Assembly (NCBI GenBank): GCA_017608625.1
Contig: JAFCFN010000005.1
Coordinates: 1 to 52,561, forward strand
Reading direction: 5' to 3'
Origin: Candidatus Woesearchaeota archaeon
GTDB taxonomy: Archaea > Nanobdellota > Nanobdellia > Woesearchaeales > JAFCFN01
Length of the DNA: 52,561 nucleotides
The translations under genes were made by a program, and so were the position numbers. Below the pieces are notes generated by a model. It ran no database searches and was not told where the DNA came from. It saw only the letters and a program-made list of their open reading frames with translations. This document shows positions 18,703-28,177 of this stretch, one piece after another; positions within the stretch are counted from its first letter, which is position 1, and every line of letters starts with the position of its first letter.

Positions 18703-20220
18703 ATGAGTAAAAAGTTTTACATAACAACTGCAATAGACTATACTAATTCATCTCCTCATTTAGGGCATTTATATGAAAAAATATGTGCAGATTGCATAGC
18801 TAGATGGCATAGGTTACTTGGAGAAGATGTATTCTTTCTTACAGGTACTGATGAACATGGTCAAAAAGTTGAGAATGCTGCTTTAAAATTAGGAAAAAAA
18901 ACAAAACAATTTGTTGATTCTATTGTTGAAGAGTTTAAGAAGCTTTGTAAAGTGTATAATATATCAAATGACTATTTTATACGAACAACTGATCCTCAAC
19001 ATGAGGAATTCTGTAAAGAAATATTCAAAAAGGTTTATGATAAAGGGGAGATCTATAAAGGAGAATATTCTGGTTATTATTGCACTGGTTGTGAGAGGTT
19101 TTATACTGATAAAGAATTAATAAATGGAGAATGTCCGGTTCATAAAAGAAAGGTTGAGTGGGTAAATGAAGAAAGCTATTTCTTCAAGATGAGTAAGTAT
19201 CAGGATAGAATTTTGAAATTTCTTGAAGAGAACAAAGATTTTATTATCCCTGAGTTCAGAAGAAAGGAAATTATAAATAGGGTTAAGCAAGGTTTAAAGG
19301 ATTTGAGTATATCAAGAACCAGTTTTAAATGGGGAATTCCCCTGCCAATTGATGATAAGCATGTTATTTATGTTTGGTTTGATGCTTTGCTAAATTATCT
19401 TTCTGCTTTGAAAGGTAGAGAAAAGAATTGGCCTGCAGATATTCATGTTATTGGCAAAGACATATTATGGTTCCATGCAGTTATTTGGCCAAGCATATTG
19501 ATGGCAGCTGGTTATGAATTGCCTAAAAAAATATTTGTTCACGGTTTTATTAATGTTAAAGGAGAAAAGTTAAGTAAAACAGCAGGAATTATAGTAGATC
19601 CTTTTATTTTGGCAGAGAAGTATCCTGTTGATGCAATAAGATATTTTTTATTAAGGGAAATACCTTCTGGAGAGGATGGCAATTTTTCTGAGGATGACCT
19701 TAAATCTAGATTGAATAATGAACTAGCTAATGATTTAGGTAATTTAGTCAGAAGAATTGTTGCTATGATTAACAAATATTTTGATGGAGTTGTTGAAGGA
19801 GAGATTGATGAAGATTTAATTAAAAAATCTGATATATTTGACAAAGTAAATAAAGAAATGCTTAACTTACATTTGAATAAGGCTCTTGAAATTATATGGG
19901 GTTTTGTTAAAGAGTGTAATGTTTATATTAATGATAAAGCTCCATGGAAAATTGGAAAATCCTTAGGATTTTCCAAATTCAATGAAAAACGAAGTTTTTC
20001 ATCGAAAGAAAAAGATAAAGAAAAATTAGCTTCTATTTTAGTTACAGCAGCAGAGGCATTGAGAAGAATTTGTATTTATTTAGAGCCATTTATTCCTTCT
20101 AGTGTTGAGAAGATAAGAAAACAGTTTGGTTTTAAAAAAGAGATGTTTGCTGATTTAGACAAAGTAGTTAAATCAGTAAAAGTTGGTAAAGCAGAGATCT
20201 TATTCAAAAAAGCAGAATAA
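18703..20220 (+). CDS. metG: Methionyl-tRNA synthetase
   Basis: TTAIDYTNSSPHLGHLYEK, TGTDEHGQKVENAA, IHVIGKDILWFHAVIWPSIL, GEKLSKTAGIIVDP (KMSKS-like). Confidence 0.97.
   Translation: MSKKFYITTAIDYTNSSPHLGHLYEKICADCIARWHRLLGEDVFFLTGTDEHGQKVENAALKLGKKTKQFVDSIVEEFKKLCKVYNISNDYFIRTTDPQHEEFCKEIFKKVYDKGEIYKGEYSGYYCTGCERFYTDKELINGECPVHKRKVEWVNEESYFFKMSKYQDRILKFLEENKDFIIPEFRRKEIINRVKQGLKDLSISRTSFKWGIPLPIDDKHVIYVWFDALLNYLSALKGREKNWPADIHVIGKDILWFHAVIWPSILMAAGYELPKKIFVHGFINVKGEKLSKTAGIIVDPFILAEKYPVDAIRYFLLREIPSGEDGNFSEDDLKSRLNNELANDLGNLVRRIVAMINKYFDGVVEGEIDEDLIKKSDIFDKVNKEMLNLHLNKALEIIWGFVKECNVYINDKAPWKIGKSLGFSKFNEKRSFSSKEKDKEKLASILVTAAEALRRICIYLEPFIPSSVEKIRKQFGFKKEMFADLDKVVKSVKVGKAEILFKKAE
19951..20006. 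repeat. Palindromic repeat embedded in metG coding sequence
   Basis: ATTGGAAAATCCTTAGGATTTTCCAAATTCAATGAAAAACGAAGTTTTTCATCGAAA; homologous to the intergenic 17119-17170 sequence. Confidence 0.7.
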
Positions 20221-20294
20221 ACATTCTTTCAAAACAAAATATCTTCTGGATAATAGAAATATTTATATATATGATATTAATATTAAATTAACAT

Positions 20295-20394
20295 AGGATA
20301 TGCTCGATGTATGTCCTAAATATACATGGTGTTAATAAGATATTAATACCATATTAACCTTTGTTTTGGCGAACAAAGCATCGAGCATAATCCT
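20295..20394 (+). promoter_or_regulatory. Structured 5' leader (multi-helix junction)
   Basis: Closing stem AGGAT-ATGCTCGATG (20295-20309)/CATCGAGCAT-A-ATCCT (20379-20394) encloses GGTGTTAATA/TATTAATACC and CTTTGTT/AACAAAG hairpins; TATA-like ATATTTATATATATG about 25-35 nt upstream. Confidence 0.55.
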
Positions 20395-20416
20395 TTTTCA
20401 TACTCGTAAAAGCATA

Positions 20417-20638
20417 ATGGTAAAAGCTGTAATTAATATAAAAGAAGAAACAAATAGAATTCTTAATATTATTAAAGCTAAATATGGTTTAAAAGATAAG
20501 AGTTCTGCTATTGATAAATTAGTTGAAGAATATGTGAAAAATGTTATGGAACCTAGTTTAAAACCTGAAAAGAAGAAATTAAATAATCCAGGGAATAATT
20601 ATCCTCAAGAAAAGATGAAGGTGCATTATGTTGGATAA
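20417..20638 (+). CDS. Small DUF2683/ribbon-helix-helix-like protein
   Basis: MVKAVINIKEETNRILNIIKAKYGLKDKSSAIDKLVEEYVKNV; ATG at 20417 preferred. Confidence 0.6.
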   Translation: MVKAVINIKEETNRILNIIKAKYGLKDKSSAIDKLVEEYVKNVMEPSLKPEKKKLNNPGNNYPQEKMKVHYVG

Positions 20639-23600
20639 AGAGATTTATTTGAAAATAATTGCAGGATTTTTAATATCTTTAATAGCTGGATTGCCAGTAT
20701 ATGTGGGAGAGGTTTATGCTCAAAATATAATTCTTTCTGTAAAAGGCAGTAATGATGTTGAGGGTTTTGTAAAAGAACGGGATGACTTAATAATAACTGC
20801 CAATGTTTCTATATATGATGATACAAATATAACACCAGATCAACTTGAATTAACAAAGCCATGTCCTTTTATTGCTGGATGTAAACCATTTGAGTCATGC
20901 GAGCCACTAGAAAATTTTTGGTTCAGATGCACATATACACTTGATGATAGAGTTTGGGAACCAGAAGAACATAATGCAACTGTTAAATTATATTATGATG
21001 ATGGATCACTTGCTCAGCAAACAAGTAAGAGTTTTGTTGTTGATAACAAAAAACCTGTTATAAACTCTTTTGATATTGTTCAGGATAAACAAAATATTTC
21101 AATTAGCTATAGTGTCAGTGATTCTGCATGCGATCATACAAGTTGTAATGGAAAATGTTCTGGTATAAAATCAGTTAGCATTTCTGCTGAAGAAGAGAAT
21201 ATTAATTTAATAGAACCTACAACAGAGTGCAGTAAATCAAATACTACTAAACTTAGCTTATTAGATTTTGGAATTGAAGATTTTGTAGGAGATAAAGATT
21301 TTACACTAACTGTTTGTGATAGGCTTAATCAGTGTGAAAGCCAAACAATAACAAGATTTATTGATGTTAAAAAACCAGATATTTATGATGCTAGATTAGT
21401 TGATAATGGGGAAATAGTAAAAGCTATAAGAGATTTTGCATCTGTTAGTTTTTATGTTAATATAAGTGATACTAATTTCAGCTCTGCAAAAGCTGATTTT
21501 TCTGATTTATGTTCTGGAGCAAGTTATTGCGTTGCTGGTGAAGAAGATTTGATTTGTACAAATATAGGAGGATTTAATTACAGCTGTTATTATGACAATA
21601 TTCCAATAAACAAAGGTGGTGTTGTAAAAGTTATAGCAACAGATATTTTTGGTAATGTGAATGAAGAAGAGTTTAATTTTGGAATTATCAAAGATTCAGA
21701 TGGGCCAGTTGTTACTGGTATTAGAAGTGATTATGGTGATGATGGCGAGTATATTGGTGAAATAGGGAATATAACAGTTAGTTTAAAAGAAAAGGGCAGT
21801 ATTAGTGCAAAGAAAATTAGATTAATAGCTGGTAACACATTGCTTGGAGCTGCAGATAGCTGTGTTAATATAAATGATGATATATGGGAATGTTATTGGA
21901 AAGGTATAGAAATTGTAACCCCTGCTGGAAAAGAAGATCAGATTAATTTAAGAGTTGAATGTTATGATGACCTTAATAATGCATGCACTGGTCAATTGTC
22001 AAAAACACTTATAATAGACAAAACTCCTCCTGTTATAGAAAGTATTGAAATCAAAGGTTTTGAAGGTGAAAAAGAAGTTAATTATTTGAGAAATTACATG
22101 GAAGCTGTAATAAGAATTAGTGTTAATGATTCTACTCAAATAAAAGCAGTTGCTGATTTAAGTGATCTAACAGGAACAGAAGATGAATATTATAAAAATA
22201 TGGAAGCTAGTTGTTCTTTTTATGATGGCTTGTATCATTGTTCTTGGGATATATTTGTTAGCGCTACAGGAAATAAAGCAATCAAGTTTGTTGTAAAAGA
22301 TATTGTGGGAAATACAGCAACAAATACAACATTTAAAGATGTATTTGAAAGTTCTGATGGTGTTTCAACACATTATAAATTAAAAATAGATTATGAGCAT
22401 ACACTACCAATTGATAAAAATGTGATTGCTGCTGGAGTTAGTTATCAAGAGATTGTTCCATTTACTTTAGAGTATCAGAAAAACTGTGCTGGAAACCAGA
22501 TAGAGATTGTTGATGCAGAATTAGCAGGTAGTGGAATAATCTGTGGTAATGTTGATGATCCTTATAGGTATGTTACAATTAGTAAACTTAAGAACAGCAA
22601 TGATTATTCTGGATTTATGCAGCTGCCTGTTACAACTTATGACATCGAGGATATAGAAAACCAGAAGAACGTGTTAGTAGGTTATGCTGATGACGAGTAT
22701 TGTAGATTATATTTAAGAACAAGATGTGGAAATAAAATATACTCTAGTTCTGAAATGCATGAGATAAGGTTGAATTTAAGTATTAAGGAGTATGATAAAG
22801 AAGCAACAGAAGATATTATTAAAAAGATTGATGATATTAAAGAAAAATATGGAAAAAAATGGGAATGGATTGGTGAAGCTGAAGAATACATTTCAATGTT
22901 ACAAGATATATGCCAGCTACATGGTGTATTTGGGGCAATTCATACAGCAGTTGTTACAGCAGGTGCAATAGCTGCAACTTTGAAAATTGCTGGAGGAGAA
23001 ACTATAAATGCTGTTTTATCGGTTATTGAAGAAGCGCTAGGGCAAGTAACAAATCCTAAATCAGGTATTGGAGATTATATGAAAAAAGCTTGTACTTTTG
23101 TAACTTGTACTGGTAAATCAGGATTACAAGGATATTGTTCTAAATTAAGATCAGAGATTATTGGATCAAAAGAACTAAAAAAATGGAATTATGATCTTGC
23201 ACAAGCTTATAGGGAAACCCAACCTTCTGTATTAGAATTAGCAAAAAGAAACTGGTTATTTGCTGGTGGCTGTTTATGTTGGCCTGGAATTATTTATAAT
23301 CTTCACAAATATAGGCAAATGGAATGCTGGAAAGCACTTTGTTATCAGAGAGCTGTAGAAGCAGGTATGGATAAAGATTTTTGTGATAAACAATATGCTT
23401 TTCACAAATGTGTATTCTGGTGGGGCAGCATGGCAGGTGCTGCTTTAGATTTGATTATTGGGTTCATTGATGATATTTTTGATATGTTTAGAAATCCAGT
23501 TGCAACTGCTTGGGCATATGGGGAAGCTATAGCTGAGAAGGCATGCAATCCAGATGCAACAAGAGGAAAACCAAAATCAGAACAACAATGGACTGGAGCA

Positions 23601-25085
23601 TGTTTTGCATATGCAGCAATGCTTACACTTGATTCAATTGTAATGTGGAACCAGTTTAAGACAACAAAACAGATATTCAGTTATAAATCTGAAGTAGATT
23701 ATTGTGATCTATTAATGAATGGTGGGGAAATTCTTGATTACGAAGAAGCTGTTAGAAAAGGCTATTATACTCCAACAATATCACAATATACAGAAAGAAT
23801 AGAAAATGTTGGTGCAAAAACTGAAATACAACAAACGCCACAATTACAAAAAGCAGCAATCAATAATTTAAGAAAAACTGCAACTTCTGCTGGCTTAAAT
23901 CTCCAAGCTGCTAATGATCTAAAAAGAAGATATGTAATATATAAAGATAATGCAGGAAACAAGCTATATTATCAAATAATTCCTAAACAATCAATAGATA
24001 ACAAAAAAATTAAACAACAAGAATATCCTCTGGGTACAATAGACAAAGATAATAAATATCATTCACCCAAAGAAAAGAAATGGGAAATGCCTAAATCTAC
24101 AAAAATTATTGAAAATACAATGAAAATAACAGAGGCAAGAAATAAAGAAAGATGGAGAACATCAGCTTTGATTGCTGCTCTTAATCCTAGCGAAAGTGCT
24201 TATGCAATACAACAGTGGGTTGAAGAACATTGGCTAAATGAAGAAGCAATGGAGAAGTGGCGTACTGAGAAAATATCATTTAGATTAGCAGGTTATGAAG
24301 CAGAAAGACAGGCTTGCAAGGTATTGTTTGATAAGAACGCTGTTCTACCAAAACCTACAGGAACTATCAGTTCGTTAGATTTGCCAACATTAAGGAATAT
24401 TCCTACATTCCATATAAATGCAAGAAGAACAGAATATGGTAAAGATATAACCTATTATGATGCAACAGGCAATATAGTTGAATTCCCAAGAGCTGGAGAA
24501 AGTCCAAGATGGTTCCCTGAATCTGCTGATTATAAAAACTTTGAACCTTTAGGATACTTGTACACAATTTCATATTATATCAAAAATCCTTATACAGCTG
24601 AACAGATAAGTAAGTTGGATGTTAATAAGATTGGTTTAACGCATGACGGCAATATAACTGGAAGAGTCTATCTTTATACAACAGATGAAGCTGTAAAAGA
24701 TAGAGCTAAAGCATATGAAGGTTATGGAATAAAAACAAAAGGATGGTTCAAGAGATTTAATATTGCTCCTGGACAGGAATTTAGAGATATTAAAGCTTCC
24801 TACAAGTTATCATATTACGACAAAGTTTGTATAGAATTTGATAATTACAAATACAATGGTGATGATAAAGAAAATTGTACATCAATAATAAAAAGAGATT
24901 TAACAAGAGGTGCATGGGAAATAGTGCCACCAACTCCTTGTGAAACAAATGCAAATTGTGAAGAAGGAATGATCTGTGACAAAGAAGAAAAAATATGCAA
25001 AAAAGCTGAAGGAAGCTTCACAGGTGGAGAAATTTCTCCAAGAGGATATATAACTCCAAGAAGTGATGATGAGGAGAATTGGTAA
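20628..25085 (+). CDS. Giant surface protein (1485 aa), Ig-like N-terminal half and Cys-rich C-terminal half
   Basis: N-terminal hydrophobic signal, repeated Ig-like strands (DNKKPVINSFDI..., DKTPPVIESIEIKG), CLCWPGIIYNL...C...C...WWG block. Confidence 0.8.
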   Translation: MLDKEIYLKIIAGFLISLIAGLPVYVGEVYAQNIILSVKGSNDVEGFVKERDDLIITANVSIYDDTNITPDQLELTKPCPFIAGCKPFESCEPLENFWFRCTYTLDDRVWEPEEHNATVKLYYDDGSLAQQTSKSFVVDNKKPVINSFDIVQDKQNISISYSVSDSACDHTSCNGKCSGIKSVSISAEEENINLIEPTTECSKSNTTKLSLLDFGIEDFVGDKDFTLTVCDRLNQCESQTITRFIDVKKPDIYDARLVDNGEIVKAIRDFASVSFYVNISDTNFSSAKADFSDLCSGASYCVAGEEDLICTNIGGFNYSCYYDNIPINKGGVVKVIATDIFGNVNEEEFNFGIIKDSDGPVVTGIRSDYGDDGEYIGEIGNITVSLKEKGSISAKKIRLIAGNTLLGAADSCVNINDDIWECYWKGIEIVTPAGKEDQINLRVECYDDLNNACTGQLSKTLIIDKTPPVIESIEIKGFEGEKEVNYLRNYMEAVIRISVNDSTQIKAVADLSDLTGTEDEYYKNMEASCSFYDGLYHCSWDIFVSATGNKAIKFVVKDIVGNTATNTTFKDVFESSDGVSTHYKLKIDYEHTLPIDKNVIAAGVSYQEIVPFTLEYQKNCAGNQIEIVDAELAGSGIICGNVDDPYRYVTISKLKNSNDYSGFMQLPVTTYDIEDIENQKNVLVGYADDEYCRLYLRTRCGNKIYSSSEMHEIRLNLSIKEYDKEATEDIIKKIDDIKEKYGKKWEWIGEAEEYISMLQDICQLHGVFGAIHTAVVTAGAIAATLKIAGGETINAVLSVIEEALGQVTNPKSGIGDYMKKACTFVTCTGKSGLQGYCSKLRSEIIGSKELKKWNYDLAQAYRETQPSVLELAKRNWLFAGGCLCWPGIIYNLHKYRQMECWKALCYQRAVEAGMDKDFCDKQYAFHKCVFWWGSMAGAALDLIIGFIDDIFDMFRNPVATAWAYGEAIAEKACNPDATRGKPKSEQQWTGACFAYAAMLTLDSIVMWNQFKTTKQIFSYKSEVDYCDLLMNGGEILDYEEAVRKGYYTPTISQYTERIENVGAKTEIQQTPQLQKAAINNLRKTATSAGLNLQAANDLKRRYVIYKDNAGNKLYYQIIPKQSIDNKKIKQQEYPLGTIDKDNKYHSPKEKKWEMPKSTKIIENTMKITEARNKERWRTSALIAALNPSESAYAIQQWVEEHWLNEEAMEKWRTEKISFRLAGYEAERQACKVLFDKNAVLPKPTGTISSLDLPTLRNIPTFHINARRTEYGKDITYYDATGNIVEFPRAGESPRWFPESADYKNFEPLGYLYTISYYIKNPYTAEQISKLDVNKIGLTHDGNITGRVYLYTTDEAVKDRAKAYEGYGIKTKGWFKRFNIAPGQEFRDIKASYKLSYYDKVCIEFDNYKYNGDDKENCTSIIKRDLTRGAWEIVPPTPCETNANCEEGMICDKEEKICKKAEGSFTGGEISPRGYITPRSDDEENW

Positions 25086-25096
25086 AAGAAGTGAAA

Positions 25097-27349
25097 ATGT
25101 CAAAAAAAAGAGGTGAAATGAACAAGAAAGCACAAATAACAATATTCATAGTTCTAGGAATCTTGATATTGTTTACTACTGCAACTTATGTTTATGTTAA
25201 AACAAGAATTATGAAAGAAGAGGTTAAAGTTCCAGAGGTATTAGTTAAAAAAGTTCCCCTAGAAGTACAGCCAGTTAAAGAATATATTGAAGCATGTATA
25301 AAAACAACAGCTGAAAAAGGTTTAATAACACTAGAAGATCATGGAGGATATACCAATTTTTCTGAGTTTAAGCTAAATCCTATATTTCCAACACAAGGAA
25401 ATGCTGTAGAATATTTCCCTAATTCAAATATTCTCATTCCATATTGGCATTATATGAAAAGTGACGACAACTGTAGGGAGAATTGTGAATTTGATTCTTT
25501 GATGCTTCCATTAACAGGAGATGATTCTATAGAAACTCAGTTAGAGAATTATATCAAACTTAATTTAAACTCTTGCTTAAATGATTTTAGGGCTTTTGAA
25601 AATCAAGGTTACAAGTTTAGAGAAAAAGGGCCAATAGAACCAACAGCAAGCATAAGAGAAAAGGATATTGTGATAAAAGTTAATTATCCTATTGATGTTG
25701 AGAAAGAAGGCAAAACAACCTTAATTAAAGATTATTCTACTATAATTCCTTCTAAATTAAATGAACTCTATGAAATAGCAAATGACATTATTGATTATGA
25801 AAGAGATAGATGTTTTATAGAAAAACACATACTGAATTATTTATCATTATACCAGGGTCTGGATGAAGGTGATCTTCCTCCTGTAGCAATGTCAACAATT
25901 GGAACAAGAAAAGAAAAGATATGGATAAAACCAGAAGTAGAAAATCAAGTTCAGACATTAACAATGTCTGGTTTAAAATTATTGCAGACATTTAATACAA
26001 CTGGAATGGATTGGCCAAGAGCTCCTCTTAAAGGAGACTTTTATGACACATTAAGACAGAGCATATATAATCAATTTATTTTCTTTCCTTTGAAAAAAGA
26101 GCATGATGCAAAAATAGAGTTCAGTTATTTTAATTGGTTTAAGCCATATTTTGATATTTTGCCATCCCAAGGAGCTTTGATAAGACCAAATACATATGGC
26201 GATTTTGCAGGAAAGCTGGGATTTTTAGGAACAATTTTACAATTCGCAATTACAAAGGATTATTCATTCTCATACCAATATTCCTTTCCGGTTATCATAG
26301 ATATAACAGTTCCAACTGATACAGGTGTTGAAAAATTAAGATTTGCAATAGAAGCAAATATAAGAAATAATGCATGCTTTAAACCAAAATCTGAATATAG
26401 CATAACTGCAAGAGCACCTGCCTCTTTATTATGTGATCCAGACCAGAGAACAGGAGAAAACATAACAATAGAAGTAACAGATAAATTTAACCGAACAAAA
26501 AAACTTAGTGATGTTGCTGTTTACTTTTATGCTGGAGACAGCTGTTATATAGGAAATACAGATGAAAATGGTATTTTAAAAGCCCAGCTCCCAAATGCCG
26601 TTGGATGGTGGTTGAATTTAAAAAAAGATGGTTATGCTGATTTGTTTGTACACCAAACAGAGTTTACATCAAACTTAACGATGACCCCTCTGAAAGAGTT
26701 AAATGTTTTATTTGTTTTAATAAATGAAACAAATTATAACATACTAAAAGATATGAGTTATTCTGAAAGAAAACAAAAAAGAAATGATTATCTAACAAAT
26801 TTAACAAAAAATCATACTATTGTATTGCAGTTAAAAAGAATAAAAGAAAAGAAGAATGATCCAGAAATAGAGCAGGTTATTTCTTTTATGGATGAAAAGG
26901 CAGTGCCTGAAACAATTAAATTAATGCCTGGCAAATATACAATAGATGCTCAATTATTTATGAGTGGAAATTTTACAATACCTGAGGAAAGAGATAAAAT
27001 ATGTGAACAAACAAAATACTTCTGGGATAAGTGTAAAAAAGAAACATTCGATCCTCCAAAATCTTGTGGAAAAGACTGTTTGATAATAGCAGAGTGTAAA
27101 GGCTCATGTAAGGTCAAAGAAGATATAACATATCCTAAACTAGAATTGACAATGATAATAAACGGAGGGGCTTATCTTAATGAAAGCAGACCTTGGAAGT
27201 TAGATGAAGAAAAGTTATACAATTCAAATAAAGTAGTGTTTTATTTATATTCTCAAAATATTCCAACAAGACAAAAGCATTTAGAAGAGATGGAAAAATA
27301 CAAAGAATGGTCTAAAAAGAAAAGTATTATAGAGCCAAGATTAGAATGA
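25097..27349 (+). CDS. Large pilin-like surface protein with NKKAQITIF N-terminus
   Basis: MNKKAQITIFIVLGILILFTTATYVYVKTR; paralogous to 28178-30073. Start 25097 or 25118. Confidence 0.75.
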   Translation: MSKKRGEMNKKAQITIFIVLGILILFTTATYVYVKTRIMKEEVKVPEVLVKKVPLEVQPVKEYIEACIKTTAEKGLITLEDHGGYTNFSEFKLNPIFPTQGNAVEYFPNSNILIPYWHYMKSDDNCRENCEFDSLMLPLTGDDSIETQLENYIKLNLNSCLNDFRAFENQGYKFREKGPIEPTASIREKDIVIKVNYPIDVEKEGKTTLIKDYSTIIPSKLNELYEIANDIIDYERDRCFIEKHILNYLSLYQGLDEGDLPPVAMSTIGTRKEKIWIKPEVENQVQTLTMSGLKLLQTFNTTGMDWPRAPLKGDFYDTLRQSIYNQFIFFPLKKEHDAKIEFSYFNWFKPYFDILPSQGALIRPNTYGDFAGKLGFLGTILQFAITKDYSFSYQYSFPVIIDITVPTDTGVEKLRFAIEANIRNNACFKPKSEYSITARAPASLLCDPDQRTGENITIEVTDKFNRTKKLSDVAVYFYAGDSCYIGNTDENGILKAQLPNAVGWWLNLKKDGYADLFVHQTEFTSNLTMTPLKELNVLFVLINETNYNILKDMSYSERKQKRNDYLTNLTKNHTIVLQLKRIKEKKNDPEIEQVISFMDEKAVPETIKLMPGKYTIDAQLFMSGNFTIPEERDKICEQTKYFWDKCKKETFDPPKSCGKDCLIIAECKGSCKVKEDITYPKLELTMIINGGAYLNESRPWKLDEEKLYNSNKVVFYLYSQNIPTRQKHLEEMEKYKEWSKKKSIIEPRLE

Positions 27350-28110
27350 AAAAAAGTTATTTTAAAAGAAAGTGGAAAGAGTTTTTAAATAGTTTTAAAC
27401 TCAGTACTAGTTTTATTTATGTTCTCTTGTTTGATGTTTTATATGTATCACTAGCCATACTGGCTTTAGTTGTGTTTGGAAAACTGGCACAAAATTTGAT
27501 AATGAAGCTAAATGCATTAAATCTCCAAGAAATTACAAATACAACTTTAATGGAAAACCAAGTAAAAACCTTAACAAGTGTAATGAATAGTCTGCTTATT
27601 TATACTATTCTACTATTGCTAGTGTTATTCATCTTATGTATTATCACAAGAGCATTAATATGGAATATAGTATTGAATAAGAAATTAACACTAAAATATT
27701 TAGGTAAATTTAGTGTATTAAATTTAATCTGGTTATTATGGATAATTCCCTTTATTTTAATTTTATCAACCAAAAATCCCTATTCAATACTGATATCGAG
27801 TATAATTTTAGCAATATTATTTATTTACTTTACTTTTGTTTTATACACAATATTCACAAAAGAAGTAAAAATAGGCAAATCATTAAAGCTGTGCTTTAAA
27901 TTAGGTGCAGGAAAAATTAATTTGTTTTTACTGCCTATGTTATTTGCTATTGTAGTTTTTGTTTTAGTGAACATAATTGTAGTAGCAGCAAATCTTATTG
28001 TGCAATCTAGTTTGATTGCATTGATTTTGCTATTATTGTATACTGCTTGGTTAAGGTTTTATTGCAGCTCTGTTACATTAAGAATTGCAAAAACAATAAA
28101 AAAATCCTAA
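27346..28110 (+). CDS. Multi-TM membrane protein
   Basis: 254 aa with about 6 hydrophobic segments; start overlaps the upstream stop. Confidence 0.7.
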   Translation: MKKSYFKRKWKEFLNSFKLSTSFIYVLLFDVLYVSLAILALVVFGKLAQNLIMKLNALNLQEITNTTLMENQVKTLTSVMNSLLIYTILLLLVLFILCIITRALIWNIVLNKKLTLKYLGKFSVLNLIWLLWIIPFILILSTKNPYSILISSIILAILFIYFTFVLYTIFTKEVKIGKSLKLCFKLGAGKINLFLLPMLFAIVVFVLVNIIVVAANLIVQSSLIALILLLLYTAWLRFYCSSVTLRIAKTIKKS

Positions 28111-28155
28111 AAGGATTTTTTGTGTTCCAAAAATTCCTAAGGAATTTTTGAGAAC
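28099..28155. repeat. Double palindrome at the 3' end of the membrane protein gene
   Basis: AAAAAATCC/GGATTTTTT (28099-28121) and GTTC-CAAAAATTCC/GGAATTTTTG-GAAC (28124-28155). Confidence 0.6.
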
Positions 28156-28177
28156 ATTTAAAAACATCAAATAAAAA

